A stretch of 64,000 nt of DNA from Chelydra serpentina (taxonomy: Eukaryota > Chordata > Testudines > Chelydridae). The DNA is taken from contig JBAIAC010000057.1 of assembly GCA_037349315.1 (NCBI GenBank), forward strand, positions 1,984,001 to 2,048,000, given 5' to 3'. Shown here piece by piece: positions 1 through 11,295 of the stretch; position 1 is the stretch's first letter; each line of letters opens with the position of its first letter. The notes beneath the pieces were generated by a model that saw nothing but the letters and a program-made list of their open reading frames with translations, had not been told where the DNA came from and ran no database searches. The position numbers were made by a program, and so were the translations under genes.

Positions 1-2770
1 CCATTTAAATTCCAATACTGATAACTAATGGCAGAAAGAGAAAAGACCTGAAGAAAAGCACTACATGTGAATTAAAAATAACTTTTGACAATGACTACAA
101 AGTATTTTTCTTTCTAAATCTACAGTGTTGTTTCATTTGTTGATGATATGGACACTTTCCCAGTTGCCTGGAGAAGGTAATTCAATGTAACCTATCAGCC
201 ATCTGTTCGAATTGGACGTGCTGCCTAGAGAAACATTATAAATATGCAAAGAACTAAAAAAATCACCCTAATGGAATATCTGGATAACAATAGCTTTAAT
301 TTTATCTTTTGTTCATTTGATTTGCTGCACTGAATGAAATGTTGGAGCAACATCGTGAAGAAGTGAAAAGAAACTTTTAAGCAAAATGTGCCTGTTAGGA
401 ATGAATCCACACTCTTGTAGCTCTGCTTTATTGTCTTCTGTTAGAGTTTTACAATTTTCCTTTTCATTCCCCTGCATTGTCTTCTGCAGATAGTCTCATT
501 CACGGGTGGACAGATGAGGATCTTGCTTTCTTTGGCTTACATACAAACTGGTAAATCATGAGTGAGGCATATGACCCCTCTAATTTTCCCATCCCACAAG
601 GAAAACGCTTGGAATCCACTTTCCATTGAGTGGGCATCACACACTGCAATTTGACAATGGGCAAGGCATCTTAATAAATAAGGCAGAGGAACCTCCATCA
701 GTGGCCTGGTCTTTTAAATTCATTTTCTTCTCCATGGTAACAAAACATGATAGATAGCAGCAGGAAGCCTGATGTTTCCAAGAAATCATTTGATCACACT
801 CAGGCATTTTTTTAATTTACTTTTTCTGTGTTATTTTTAGAGGATTTTTAATGTTCAGTTTCAACAGCCCCACCATTAAAAGAGAGAGAGAGAGAAGGAA
901 AAGAAAAAGAATACTTAAATGTTTTAAGGGTTCTCTTCTCTGAAGGAAAATGATCTTACATCATTTTAAACATTTTAAAAATCGAGCTGACTCCGGTGCT
1001 TTTGATGATGACTTCAGCAGTTTGCCGAGCAATTTAAGGAAATGAAGAGAGCTGAAAAGTACAATCTATAGTAAAACTACTAGATTATCCCATTTGAGGG
1101 AAGGAACAGCACAGTCGTTCCTGACTTCTGAGCGAAGTTGTCATTAAATGAGCATTGTGAATGGAGGAATTTGATGCATGGCTGCGATATCCAGGATTAC
1201 TATGGGAGGCTCACGGAGAGGTCAACATTCGGTAGAAAATTGTTGGAAACAAGGACCCAAATTCTTCTCTCGGCGTAGACACAGAGTCATTCCAGACATT
1301 CTTACGGGTTCTTTCCAGATTTGGAGGCTCATGCGGTCAGATTCACCCCTCTGTGGAGGAGCCGCTACAAGGTCTAGGAAATTCTTACGTCCCACTTCAG
1401 CCTACAGGGCTAGACAACAAAGTGGTTAAGATGCTGGTATCAGGCCAGCACTCAGACACCCACCAACGTTTAAAGAAAACACGTCGAGCATAGACAAAGC
1501 CCACTGGGGAGGAAACCTGCTGATTCCACCAGAAAGTCTCCTGGATGGAGATGGAGATTACCTGGTTATATCGGCCTCCCCTAAAGTTCTACTCGCACTG
1601 GGAACCTGCCGTCACACTGAAGCAGCTCAGAAAACAGGAACTTTACTCATTTTTATGAAAAAATGTTCCTGTTTTCCACTGAATTTTTTAAGCCAAAATT
1701 TTCCAACCACCTCTAAGTAGAAGCAATTGAACACGCGGAGATAGACTGCCCCAGGACGCACTGGGTCTCATGGAATATCTGGAATGGATTCTTAGGGGGT
1801 TTCAGTCACTTGAAAACCTTAACCAGGAAAACTGCTTGGAGATCTATCTAGGGGAGTCATTTGTGCATAAGCCAGATGGGCTGGAAATCGCAGGAGACTT
1901 TTGCAACGCTCGCTTTGTTTCTTCTATTTGTGGGCGCTTGATTTCCGGTTTGCCTGTTGAGCACTAAGGGGTGTGATCGGTGTCTGCAAAATATCTGCAA
2001 ACTCCTCTCCTCCTCTGGGGAATATCTCGCCGCAGCAACGGCAGATGCTGACTCAGTGTGAAACTGAGGCTTTTAGGTCCATGAACTGGTGTCCTTCAGA
2101 TTGGATAACACCAACTCGCTGCTGTCTGCCTTGTCTGACAGCCTTTAATCATCTCTCTGTGACTCGTACAGGGCTCGGCAAGAAAAGGGGGCCAGCCTCA
2201 AGCATTAAATGCAGCTTGGTCCAGCATCCATCCGTGCTGATGTTCCCTCCCACCTCTCTCCCCCAGGTGCGACAGCAGATCCAGTACAAAGGATTCTGCA
2301 AGGTCCCTTGCCAAGTGCTGCACACAAGTTGTTGCGGCTTTGTATTTGTGTTTGGCTCTCTCATTCACAGGCCTCTCCCTCTGAGTGCCTAGCCATTGGC
2401 AGAACATGGTCCCGAATGCCCAGTAGTTGGAGCTCTCTCCGAGGGAGGATGCTTGGCTTGCTTCTGCCACCCCTACAGCTCTCTGCGTAACCCAAGCTCA
2501 AGTTCTGAATCGGTGGCGGAGAGTTGAATTAATCACCTTCTAGGAAGTGGAAGAGCCACAGGGCCCGCCACACGATGACAGAACGTTAGTGCAGATTGCT
2601 GCTGTCACGAGGCAATCTCAGACTGTCTCTGCAGCAGGTCAGGTCTTGCTTTGATTCAGAGAGTTGCCTCCCTGCCCCTCAATCTATCTTAGGAACTGAT
2701 CTGGTCCTCCTAACTGTAGCATGCCGCAACATCGCTGGGAGACAGGACAGTGCTATTACTCCACTTCCCT
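1..2770. other. Unassigned non-coding sequence
   Basis: No exon, RNA gene or recognisable transposon was found here. The first 1.1 kb is AT-rich, with a short AG-dinucleotide run near 882-898; the rest is mixed in composition. Open frames are all under 140 codons, overlap on both strands and show no domain or low-complexity pattern typical of real proteins. They look like chance frames. Confidence 0.5.
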
Positions 2771-2778
2771 GGTGGGGA

Positions 2779-2885
2779 ATGGACACAGAGAGGCTAAGTG
2801 ACTTGCCCAAGGTCACACAGGAAATGTAGGACAGAGCATGGAATTGGATCTGGGTCCCCTAAGTGCTAGACTAGTGCCCTAACCA
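2779..2885 (-). mobile_element. MIR-type SINE fragment
   Basis: The + strand reads as the complement of the MIR body: the stretch around 2795-2820 carries the motif AAGTGACTTGCCCAAGGTCA, followed by CACAGGAAAT and a run ending in CCCTAACCAC (the complement of the tRNA-like head, GTGGTTAGGG). MIR elements are old tRNA-derived CORE-SINEs. This copy is partial and inactive. Confidence 0.85.
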
Positions 2886-2996
2886 CCAGACAAACCTTCC
2901 TCTCTGCACAGCCATGCAAGCAACCTGTTTCGAGTAGGGTTGCTTAGTTTGTGCACCATCTTCTGCCTGCCATCTTGGCAAATGCACCAGGGGCTG

Positions 2997-3046
2997 AACA
3001 AGGGAGCTCTGGGGCTAAAAGCTGTTAGCTCTGGAGCTCCCTTGTT
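2997..3046. repeat. Perfectly spaced 22-bp stem-loop
   Basis: Arms 2997-3018 and 3025-3046 are inverted complements with two mismatches, separated by a 6-base loop (AAGCTG). The arms begin AACAAGGGAGCTC and end GAGCTCCCTTGTT. It sits just upstream of a CR1 scrap. No transposon family was recognised, and the function is unknown. Confidence 0.7.
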
Positions 3047-3069
3047 TGGGACAACATGTGGTTGAACTA

Positions 3070-3230
3070 GAGCATATCTTTCAGCATCCGATCTTGAATT
3101 TAAGGTCTCCAAGTGATGGGGAATTTAGCACATCCCTAGAAACTCTTCCGGTGGCTAATCATTCTCACTGTTAAGAATGTATGACTCAAGTCTGAACTTT
3201 GCTAACTTGACCATACAGCCACTGCCTGCT
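3070..3230 (-). mobile_element. CR1/L3-like LINE 3' fragment
   Basis: Read on the + strand, this matches the complement of a sauropsid LINE C-terminal region: ATCTTGAATTTAAGGTCTCC, then a block resembling a mobile-element 'CTCACTGTTAAGAATGTATG' segment, and ACCATACAGCCACTG. The reading frame is destroyed. Assignment rests on recognition of the family pattern only. Confidence 0.6.
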
Positions 3231-4170
3231 GAATTAAACAGACTTACAGAGTCAGAGACTGCAGTCTGTTTAAGGGCCTGCATTTGAGATCGTCTCTCCC
3301 ATTTTGAGGGCAAACTGGGAAATATGTCAGAGGCAGCTTTGTCCTTCCTAGCTGCTCCTGTCTAGTCTGTGCAGCCACACTCAATTTATGCTCAAACATC
3401 CCTTTCCTTTCCTTTGTACCTGGCAGTTATTCTGAGTTGTGGATGTTCGTATAGGACCAAAGGAGGAGTGAATCTGTTGGCAGGAGGAAAATGCAAGCTG
3501 CCAGGGGCACAGGTGCTTCTTAGCACCGGCATTTAGCAAGGGGCGCAGTTAGTTAGTGGAGGAAGTGGTTTTCCTGCAGTGGAACTGTGGGGAGGAGGCG
3601 GTTAACGTAAATTGTTTTTCGATCAAACACCACAGTATTTTTTTTCTCCCCTGCTTCTCAGCTTTGAAATAAAATATCATCCCATAAAGAACAATAAGAC
3701 TGAAAAGCGGCAGTTGTGATAAAAGCTTTAATTTAATTGCAAGAGCCCACAATAAAGCGCTGGCAGTACAGAGCCGTCATTTCGAGCCAAGGATGAAAAA
3801 GTCAGGAAAAGACACTTTGGTGAACACCACTTTGCATTCTCCTCAGCTTTGCCTGCCTCTATCCCCGCCTGCTGGAGCCTCCCTGTGTATGCAACTACAC
3901 TCGCAAACCGGAGTGCAGGGAGCTGTACTAGTTGAGGTAAGAGGAGATCAAGTAGCGGAGGCAGGGCAGGGGCATTCCTGGACAGTGTTTGTATATAGAT
4001 TTACAAGTATGGGACGTATACGAGGATCGATCAAGGTCAATGACCGCCCACAGCTCTTGCATAGCCTTTAAAATACCTGATTTCCTCATGAAGCCCAGTT
4101 CTCAATTCCGTCCACCCATTCCCAACCTTCCCTGGGCCCGTGGTTATTACACCGGCCTTGGGATCAGGAC
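3231..4170. other. Unassigned non-coding sequence
   Basis: Nothing recognisable was found: no exon-like open frame and no repeat with terminal structure. A short purine- and GC-mixed patch lies around 3540-3600. Confidence 0.4.
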
Positions 4171-4174
4171 AGCT

Positions 4175-4330
4175 GTGTGGGAAAAATCACGTAATCTGTC
4201 TGTGCTTCAGTGGCCCAGCTATAAAATGGGGATAGTCAGACCCTTCCTGCATCTGACGCAGCTATGTAGACGGAGAGCTCTTTGGGGCAGGCCTCGTCTG
4301 GACTGGAGAAATGAGCGGTGCTTCAGAAGG
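4175..4330 (+). mobile_element. MIR-type SINE fragment
   Basis: The sequence follows the MIR order: GTGCTTCAGTGGCCCAGCTA, then TATAAAATGGGGATAGTCAG, then a block with GAGAGCTCTTTGGGGCAGGC. The last block is typical of the sauropsid MIR 3' half. The copy is diverged and lacks the tRNA-like head. Confidence 0.75.
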
Positions 4331-4724
4331 CGCTAGCTAGCGTGTTAATTAATGGGCAGGCAGTGCAGTGCCTAGCAAGATGAAGCCACAAGGTGCAGCA
4401 GTAATACAAGCTGAGCGCTCACACGCACCTTGTGGCAAAGGGCAGGTATCTGTCCCCATATACAGGTAAGCCAGGTACCTTTCTCCCCCATACAGGGGAT
4501 AAAGTACATACGCCCCCCTCACGCTCCCTAGGACATAAGTGGCTGCATGTAATAGGGATTGCTTGCCCCATCCAGGCATCAGGCAGTGGTGGGGATGGGG
4601 GTGACAGGGGCGGGGAGGTAAACAGCCCTTTGCCCTCCCCGTGCCTTTGCAACAGGGCTTCTCATCTCCCTTGTCTCGGGGCTCCAGTCAGAGCCTCCCC
4701 GCCCCCAACCTGAGCACTTCCCAG
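4331..4724. other. Unassigned non-coding sequence
   Basis: No feature was recognised. The stretch is C/G-rich, which keeps several frames open by chance on both strands. Confidence 0.35.
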
Positions 4725-5215
4725 CTCTCCTTGTTTTAGGAGGCGAGCGTCTGGCATCCGCACACAACATCCGGCCCAGTGAAGTTGGTGCACGAGGATC
4801 ATTGCTTCAATGCTGGCGACACTGGCTCCAGCGAGGAGGCTGCGTTAGTGCGGCAATCTTGCCACTTGACACGGAGGCATCGTTGGTGAGACCTCTCCAA
4901 ACTCTTGAGGTGCTGTCGATAGGTCACCCAGGTTTCACATCCATAGAGGAGTGTGGAAATAACAATTGTCTGATAGACCTGGATGTTGGTGTCCTGCCAT
5001 AGGTCACGATCCATGAAAACCCATCAGAGCAATTTCCCAAAGGAAGCACGTGCGCACTGAATCCTGTGCTGGATCTCGTTGCCAATTTTGGCATTTTGAG
5101 AAAGTTGGCTACTGAGTTAGCGAAAGTGCTCAACTGTCTCCAAAGTCTGGCCCTCGATGGTGATTTGTGGTGGGTCATGTGCAAGGCCTGAAGCAGGTTG
5201 AGAGAGCACTTCAGA
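4725..5215 (-). pseudogene. Broken reverse-transcriptase remnant of a non-CR1 LINE
   Basis: On the minus strand the frame around 5180-4800 reads ITIEGQTLETVEHFR, a stop, LSSQLSQNAKIGNEIQHRIQ, CARASFGKLL, a stop, then MDRDLWQDTNIQVYQTIVIS and TLLYGCETWVTYRQHLKSLE. This is the conserved C-terminal part of a non-LTR retrotransposon reverse transcriptase: the LLYGCETW motif, then an RCLR...KWQD...TN block. Beyond 4800 another frame continues with a QLHWAGCCVRMPDARL-like stretch, so there is also a frameshift. It differs from the CR1 protein found at 31.9 kb. Family (RTE-, R4- or related) is not certain. It is dead: at least two stops and one frameshift. Confidence 0.85.
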
Positions 5216-5615
5216 CCATCTAACTACCACCGCCTACGTGCAGATTCGTGGCTAGGAACTGCCAGATTCACTAATCCTGTCCCCATCACCACTAGTCCAT
5301 CGCCGCAGGGCTTGGAAGGTTGGAAAGATGTTATTCCCCATGGTAGAAGCCTGCACATGATTTCTTTTAACATGGGCAGGCTGGTGCGCCTACAGCGACC
5401 ACGCGATCATAGCAAGCTGGAGGTCTGGGGCCCAGTGGCAGGGAAAGTCCAAGATGACTACAGATCTCCAACTTGCGGCAGCCTTCATCTGCTTTCGCAG
5501 CCGTTGAGATCCGAGGACCCTCTTACGCCTGATCTACCATTGAGGACTTAGGGGATTGGACCGGGCTTTTTCTGGGACCTCCCCTCAAACTTGTATACCT
5601 CGGGAGCCCCTGCTA
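5216..5615. other. Repeat-like sequence between LINE remnant and SINE
   Basis: This stretch joins the broken LINE to the tRNA SINE. Its texture resembles dispersed turtle repeat sequence, especially near 5520-5610, but I cannot name a family or define termini. A 117-codon + frame across it has no recognisable domain and is probably a chance frame. Confidence 0.35.
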
Positions 5616-5618
5616 GCA

Positions 5619-5800
5619 GGGAGGGATAGCTCAGTGGTTTGAGCATTGGCCTGCTAAACCCAGGGTTGCGAGTTCAATCCTTGAGGGGGCCATTTAGGGA
5701 TCTGGGGCAAAAATTGGGGATTGGTCCTGCTTTGAGCAGGGGGTTGGACTAGATGACCTCCTAAGGTCCCTTCCAACCCTGATATTCTATGATTCTATGA
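5619..5800 (+). mobile_element. Turtle tRNA-derived (tortoise Pol III-type) SINE
   Basis: The head is a tRNA-like Pol III promoter: A box around 5626-5643 (TAGCTCAGTGGTTTGAG) and B box around 5663-5680 (GGGTTGCGAGTTCAATCC). The body is followed by a 3' tail containing GGTCCTGCTTTGAGCAGGGG and ending in repeated TCTATGA units. That tail matches the CR1 LINE 3' end seen in inverse orientation at 37467-37581. Such sharing is known for the tortoise Pol III/SINE, which is thought to be mobilised by the CR1 machinery. The copy looks full length. It is the strongest marker of a turtle source. Confidence 0.95.
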
Positions 5801-6316
5801 ACATGAAGCTCTCGACAACTTAGCTCCAATGATCATTTGAACACGCAAGCCTCTTCACCACAACAAGTGACAGTCCTCAAAGAGGGACCCAAAAGTACCC
5901 CTGTCCTGTTACACTGCCATGTACTGCTACCAAAATATTTGGAAGTGCCTTGCAAACATATATACTTTTTTTTTTAACTTTTGCAAAAGTTTTGGAATAA
6001 AAACAGAACATCTGCAGAATGAATGGTGGAGAGCAGCGAGGAGCAGAACTACACTTACAGCGAGCATATTTTGTCAGAGGAGAGTTAAATTGAAAGATGT
6101 TGCAAATTAAGATTTGCTGGTGCTCCACTTCACTGGCAAATCCTGGCAAAATGTTTTTCATGTAAATCGTTGGTCCCGTTGATATAGTGATAGAATGTGT
6201 AGTGTTGAGTTATAGGGAGTAGGTGTAAATTATAATTACATTCACCTTGAGTCTCCACTACGGAGCCAAAGAGGAGTAAAGGCACATCAGAGTAGATGAG
6301 AATCAGACCCTAAAAG

Positions 6317-6420
6317 TAGAGCTGGTGGAACATTTTCCATCAAACCTTTTCTTGGGAGAAAATTGGATTTCTGACAAAACAAAAAAATTTGCAGAAATTG
6401 TTGGCATTTTGTGGTCTGAG
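6317..6420 (+). mobile_element. Fragment of the AGAGCTGGT-type AT-rich TIR element
   Basis: It begins AGAGCTGGTGGAACATTTTC and continues with A/T-rich runs (GAAAATTGGATTTCTGACAA), like the left end of the complete copy at 34044-34450. The right terminus is missing. Confidence 0.6.
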
Positions 6421-7655
6421 TGGAATGTCACTATGAATGGATCCTGTTACAAAGGAGGTGAGTCATAAGAGGGTTAATTGATGGTTGAATTCTTTCTGTA
6501 GGCATGCAGCACTAGTACATTATAATACTATCCTACCGTCAAAAATGTTCTAACTCCCAGACACTATGGGCTCACTGAAGCTTATTCAGCTCCCATAAAA
6601 AAGAGCAACAACGTCTTTTCTGCTCTAATTCCTTCTATTAGAATTGAGGTTTTTGTTATTTGTAGATATTGCAGGTTCTGACCACCATCAAGGGCACATA
6701 GGAAAGGCTTGTAGATCTTCAATTACATGGAATTGGGACATGTAGGACTTGAAGCAAGGAGATCATACTCTGGATGAATTCATTTGGGTTTTCTCATCTG
6801 TCTCAAAACCTGTTCTCTCACCCTGTTGCTTTGACATTGGCTTCACCCCTGCTTATAGTTCCATTACAGAGGAGAAAAGTGAGTTGGATAAAAGAAGAGC
6901 TGGGTTCATCACCCAACTATGGGTTCTATTCTCAAGACATTGGACAGAGTAGTGGGCTCCCCTGAACTAGTTTGTTGTTATTATTTCCAGCCAGATGGGA
7001 AGCAATGTACTGAAAACCTCAACAGGGATCCCATTCTCTTGAGCCTCCCTATCCAATCCTTACGTTTTCAGACACGAAGGTGGTGAAGGCCATATAAGAA
7101 TCTCAGTATTGCCAACCCTAAATGTTCAGAAAGGATAAGCCAGTCCCACAAACTCATCAGATTGGCTAAAAAACCATGAGATTTTTAAAAACAATAAATA
7201 TTGTGCTCTTTTCCCTTCTTATTTCTGTACCTTTAGAATGCAGCTGGGTCACATGTCCAAGCTTTTCTCTGCAACCACAAGGGGTAGAAACTTTTTTTTT
7301 TTTTTTAATGAAAAATAAACTCCTTTTGTAATCACATGACTCCAGGAACTGAGTCTTCAAGAAAAACACCAAATATTGTAAGACTCACAATAAAATTATG
7401 AGTTTGCATCTAGATAAGAAGATAGGAACTCAGAGTCCAGAAGATAGAGGGGAGAAGAAAACCCCATGTGCGATCATTTTATTAGAAGAGTAAAACTTTA
7501 AACGTGTGCAGCAATTAGTTGAAGCCATGACTGAGAGCTGAGCTGGAGTATTCAGCTTTGACATTCTCTGGACTCTGGTGCTTTTAAAAGAAAAAAAGAA
7601 GAAGGGGAAGAAGCAAAAAATAAAAGAAACATAGCAGCTAATCCCAAGCACTGAG
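6421..7655. other. Unassigned non-coding sequence
   Basis: No transposon terminus, exon or RNA gene was recognised. A poly-T/A run lies near 7291-7310, and a polypurine patch on the + strand near 7589-7627. Confidence 0.4.
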
Positions 7656-7659
7656 AAAA

Positions 7660-8170
7660 GGTCGGGTGCTCCGATATGAGTAATTAATTTTCTTAGAGTA
7701 GTGTTGAAAAGGTTAACTTGATTTACGGAATGTAATTTAATTTAAAATGTGTTGTGTACCTTGTTAAAAGGGTCCAATTATAGCGGCTAATTCTATGGAC
7801 TGATAGATGTGTTATGGTCTCATAATAGCCCAGTACGAAGGGGAGTATCTGCCAGTTTAATAATTAGAAGCTGCTTATTGAAATTATGGGGTGGGCGGAG
7901 GAAGTTCTCAAAGAAAAACCTGTTCTCTTTGTATCTAAATCCCATTGTGTCGCCCGTCATTTACCTATTCTGCCAGACAATAAATGATTCATTTGGAAGA
8001 AGTGCTCTGTTCAAAGCAGGTTTATCTCGGCCCGCTGCAAGAGAAAGAAACCCCCCAAATATCTACAGATCAGCCCAGGTTTGCTGCTGAGCCTTCACTT
8101 TGTTAATTCCTCTAATGAAATCAGATGTACTGATGCTGCCGTTTATACAGACATGTAAACTACCAGCTCC
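7660..8170. other. Repeat-free, conserved-looking non-coding block
   Basis: This block has no transposon signature and holds several homeodomain-type cores, for example TAATTA at 7681-7686 and at 7861-7866, with TTTATCTC- and ATGATTCATTTG-like motifs. The even mix of AT-rich motifs interrupted by GC words is typical of vertebrate conserved non-coding elements. No alignment was possible, so this is only a candidate. Confidence 0.3.
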
Positions 8171-8688
8171 TCCATCCCTCCTGGAGTCTGTTAGCTGCAG
8201 ACAGGAGGGATGAGAGGGAATCCTTCATCACAGAAAAGTTGCCTCCACACTGACCTTTCAGTAGAGCAATCAACTAAATACCACAGGCCCTGAGGACACC
8301 ATAGGGCGAAAGCAGCTCAACCGCTCGATGTTCCCCTGCAGCAGGAGAGAATGCAAACTCTGCAAAGAGCCACTTCCAGCAGAGACCAGCTCAGCACCCT
8401 TCCGATCTTCTTAGCCTGAGGGCAGCTCCCACCTGCCTCCCCTGACACGGATATCCTGGCCGCAGCATGGAGAAGGGTGCAGACGCAGGTAATCGGTGAG
8501 ACCCCTTTAACTGGGCAAGTCGGCTCCAGGGTCAGGCTGGAGGGCAGGACAGACAAAGGAAATAATAAAAATAAAACAGCCAGTCAGAACGTTGGGCTGT
8601 TTTAGGGCTGAGGTGGAGACTAACCGAGACTAGTCTAATGCCACTCATGTAAATCTTGATGCAAAGTTATGGGCTCAGTTCAGGAGTA
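8171..8688. other. Unassigned non-coding sequence
   Basis: No exon, RNA gene or transposon terminus was recognised between the conserved-looking block and the LINE tail. Confidence 0.35.
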
Positions 8689-8689
8689 A

Positions 8690-8790
8690 AGGGATTCAAT
8701 GCCATTGCCCGTGAAATGCAGGAGGTCAGACTAGATGATGCAATATTCCCGTCTGACCTTAAAATGTCTGAATCAATGGACATCGATGGG
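8690..8790 (+). mobile_element. CR1-type LINE/SINE 3' tail
   Basis: The core is GGAGGTCAGACTAGATGATG followed by CCCGTCTGACCTTAAAATGT, the usual end of one group of sauropsid CR1-like elements. No coding part precedes it, so it is a short 5'-truncated copy or a SINE using the same tail. Confidence 0.7.
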
Positions 8791-8829
8791 GTGCCCTTAC
8801 CTGGACTAGGATGTACATTCTGCTCAGCG

Positions 8830-9400
8830 TGTCTCAGAAAGAGCAGAGAGGCAAAGGAAATTATTAAAGTCATGGAACGATTTCCCAAAAGGAGAGAATG
8901 AAAAAACTGGGAGCGGGACTGTGTAGTTTAGAGAGGAGATGATGAATCTGGGAGAGCATATGAGGGGTGTACGAACTAATGAATGGTGCAGAGAAAGTAA
9001 AGCCCACACTCCTATTTACCAGTTCTCATAATACAAGAACCAGGGGACAGGCAATGAAACGGAAAGGCAATGCATTTCAAACTGACCTTTTTTAACAAAA
9101 TGTATAAGTAACCTGTGGAACTCACTTCCACAAGATATCATGGAGACCAAGAGCTTAGCAGGGTTCAAAAAAGGACTGGACATTGGTATAGATAGTGAAA
9201 CCATCCACAGCTACACTAGACAGTCACAATCTAACCTCTCAGTGACACAGGTAAGAAGGAACTTTCTGCAGGGGCAGATTATTCCATGACTGCCCAGTCG
9301 AGTGTTTCTTGCACCTTCCTCTGAAGCAGCTGGCACTGGCTGCTGCTTTTGGAGTCAAGCTTCTGATGTGGGTCTGACCCGGTGTGGCAATTCCTGAGTG
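8830..9400 (+). mobile_element. L3/CR1-like LINE 3' end
   Basis: The first 370 bases keep the C-terminal signature of a CR1-clade ORF2: translation around 9110-9190 gives NLWNSLPQDIMETKSLAGFK, a hallmark of the protein end. The following 200 bases are the 3' untranslated part (ATTCCATGACTGCCCAGTCG, TTTCTTGCACCTTCCTCTGA) and end near 9396 at GTGTGGCAATTCCTG. The same 3' end appears inverted at 36626. The coding part has stops, so the copy is dead. Confidence 0.8.
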
Positions 9401-9453
9401 CCCAAGTCATTGCTCATGGGACCACGCAGCCTTCTGACCCTTCAGTGTCCTTA

Positions 9454-10251
9454 TTAGCCACACTGGGGAGCATGCACATCACGGTACCCTGCCCTGACCC
9501 CATCTGGGCCCAGCACAGCAGCTGCTGTAGCATGGCTCTGCACCCGGCAACTATGCAGCATAAAGGTACCATGTGACGAGAGACCGTGGAAGCCCCACTC
9601 AGGGCTGATTCTAGGGACAGGTGAGCGGGGCAATTGCCCTGGACACCCGCTTCCAGGGCCACTGTGCTGCTGGATTTCTTTTGTCTCTACTCTAATTGGC
9701 CAACCATTTTTGCCCCGCCGATTGGCTGGCTGCGGGTTTGGGTTTGGTTCTTTGCTCAGCTGCTCAATGGGGTCTGAAAACATTTTCTGCCCTGCCCAGC
9801 AAAACGGCCAGGGCCACTCCTGGCCATGCTGTTCCCAGCAGGGGGTGAAACACATGAATTTCCCCTGGATCCTTCTCTCTCTCTCTGCTCCACTATCAGT
9901 TCCTGTGTGTTTCTTAAACACCCCTGCAATGGGCAATGACTGCAGTATGTGTGAATGCCGAGGGACTGCTGGCTGCGGGGTACTTTCCAGCATGTGGAAC
10001 CCTGGGCTCCCCGTAATGGTTGTCATTATTCCATCTGACAATACGTCTGCGCCCAGTTTGAGGGGGTTGAGATGAATGGGGGAACCATTGTAATGCAAGG
10101 AGCCAGCTGCCGAGATGCATTTTCCTATGAGGAGCAGCGTATGTTCACTGATTAATGTAATTCCTCGCTGCCATTTGTTCTCTCTAAAGTGTGTCTGGAA
10201 GCTGCTTTTCGGTGCCCCAGCAATAGTCTGATAGCCTCGGAACAGTAACAC
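9454..10251 (-). other. Long open frame without recognisable protein
   Basis: A 265-codon minus-strand frame is open here. The translation shows no domain, signal peptide or repeat that I recognise. Other frames over the same DNA are also long (121 codons on +), and base composition is moderately GC-rich, which favours chance openness. The part around 10010-10260 looks like conserved non-coding DNA rather than exon. No splice-site-bounded exon structure was evident. I do not call it a gene. Confidence 0.3.
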
Positions 10252-10424
10252 AGAGAGCCAGCTGGGATACCACAGGTCAGGTGCCCTGAATTGCCTGGGC
10301 TTCTGGACTGCTTTGAACCATCAAGAAAGTTTGGTATATAGCGTTCCTAAGGGCAGGGCCTCCATCACAGCTGAGGGGTCTGTTCCGGTGAGCAGGCGGT
10401 GGGAGGCTGGACCGGGGTATCTTG

Positions 10425-10620
10425 AGAGGAAGCTGGGTTCATCCCTCGGGCTGCCCCAGTATTCCCGTGTGACCTGGGGCAAACGGCTCTGCATCTCCAC
10501 TGCCCGTCCCCCAAGTGGAGACGTGAATCCTTCCTGTGTCTGTCTGGTCCATCAAGACCCTGAGCGCATCAGGGCCGGGCTGTCTCGCGATGTGTCTGTG
10601 CAGTGCCCAGCACCACTGGC
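10425..10620 (+). mobile_element. MIR-type SINE
   Basis: A diverged copy in MIR order: CCCGTGTGACCTGGGGCAAA, a T/C-rich middle, then a 3' half with CTGTGCAGTGCCCAGCACCA (compare CTGTACAGCGCCCAGCACAA at 28941-28960). Confidence 0.75.
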
Positions 10621-10884
10621 TGGCATGGAGTGGGGGATTTCTCTCCCCTTTTTGTGACAAAGGGCTGAACACATCCACATCCAGGGGAGGGGTCACCGGT
10701 GGGTACATCACACGGAGCTAGGCCTCTCCCTCCAGCCTGGACTTAGGTACTTCAGCCCCGCCCCTCCCCTCAGCAGCTCCCGCCTCAGTGTGCTGGCTTC
10801 TGCGACTCCCACTCTCCCCAGGCATTGTGTAGGGAGCTGGGGCACCCAGCTCAAAGCTACTGGGTAGCCGGGCACCTGAGCATT
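10621..10884. other. Unassigned GC-rich sequence
   Basis: A GC-rich stretch between two MIR copies; no gene, CpG-island-like promoter structure or repeat family was recognised. Confidence 0.35.
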
Positions 10885-11020
10885 GCTATGCCTAAGCCCC
10901 TGTGTGTATTTATCTCTGTCTCACTGCATGCTTGTACGGCACCTAGAGCAACGGAGCCCCAGTCTTGGTAAAGGCCTCGAGGTGAGAACCGGAATGCAAC
11001 AATAACTACTGCTGCTACCG
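10885..11020 (+). mobile_element. MIR 3' half fragment
   Basis: It carries CTTGTACGGCACCTAGAGCA followed by ACGGAGCCCCAGTCTTGG and an AACAATAACTACTGCT tail. This is the 3' portion common to the sauropsid MIR copies in this window. Confidence 0.7.
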
Positions 11021-11295
11021 GAGGGACGATGGGTCTGTGCCATCTGGTATTCCCTAGCATGCAGCATTTGTTAACAATGCCCAGGGCACATGAGCTGAGA
11101 TGAACACAGGAGAGGACGGTGCTGATGCTAACTCAGCATTGCAAGTACTTTGGCACAACATTAGCCTCTGTCAAACTCCTCCTCAAACTCTTCTCTGCCG
11201 TAAAGCCTACAAAGAATACTTGCCAATGGTGAGACCACTGCCTATCAAGGTTGTCTTATTGTTCACTGGCACTGCCCCGCCCGTCTGTATCCATC

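Noticed and set aside
1973..2392. 139-codon plus-strand frame
   Set aside because: Overlapped by frames of 90 and 93 codons in other frames, no domain and no exon-like boundaries that would single it out.
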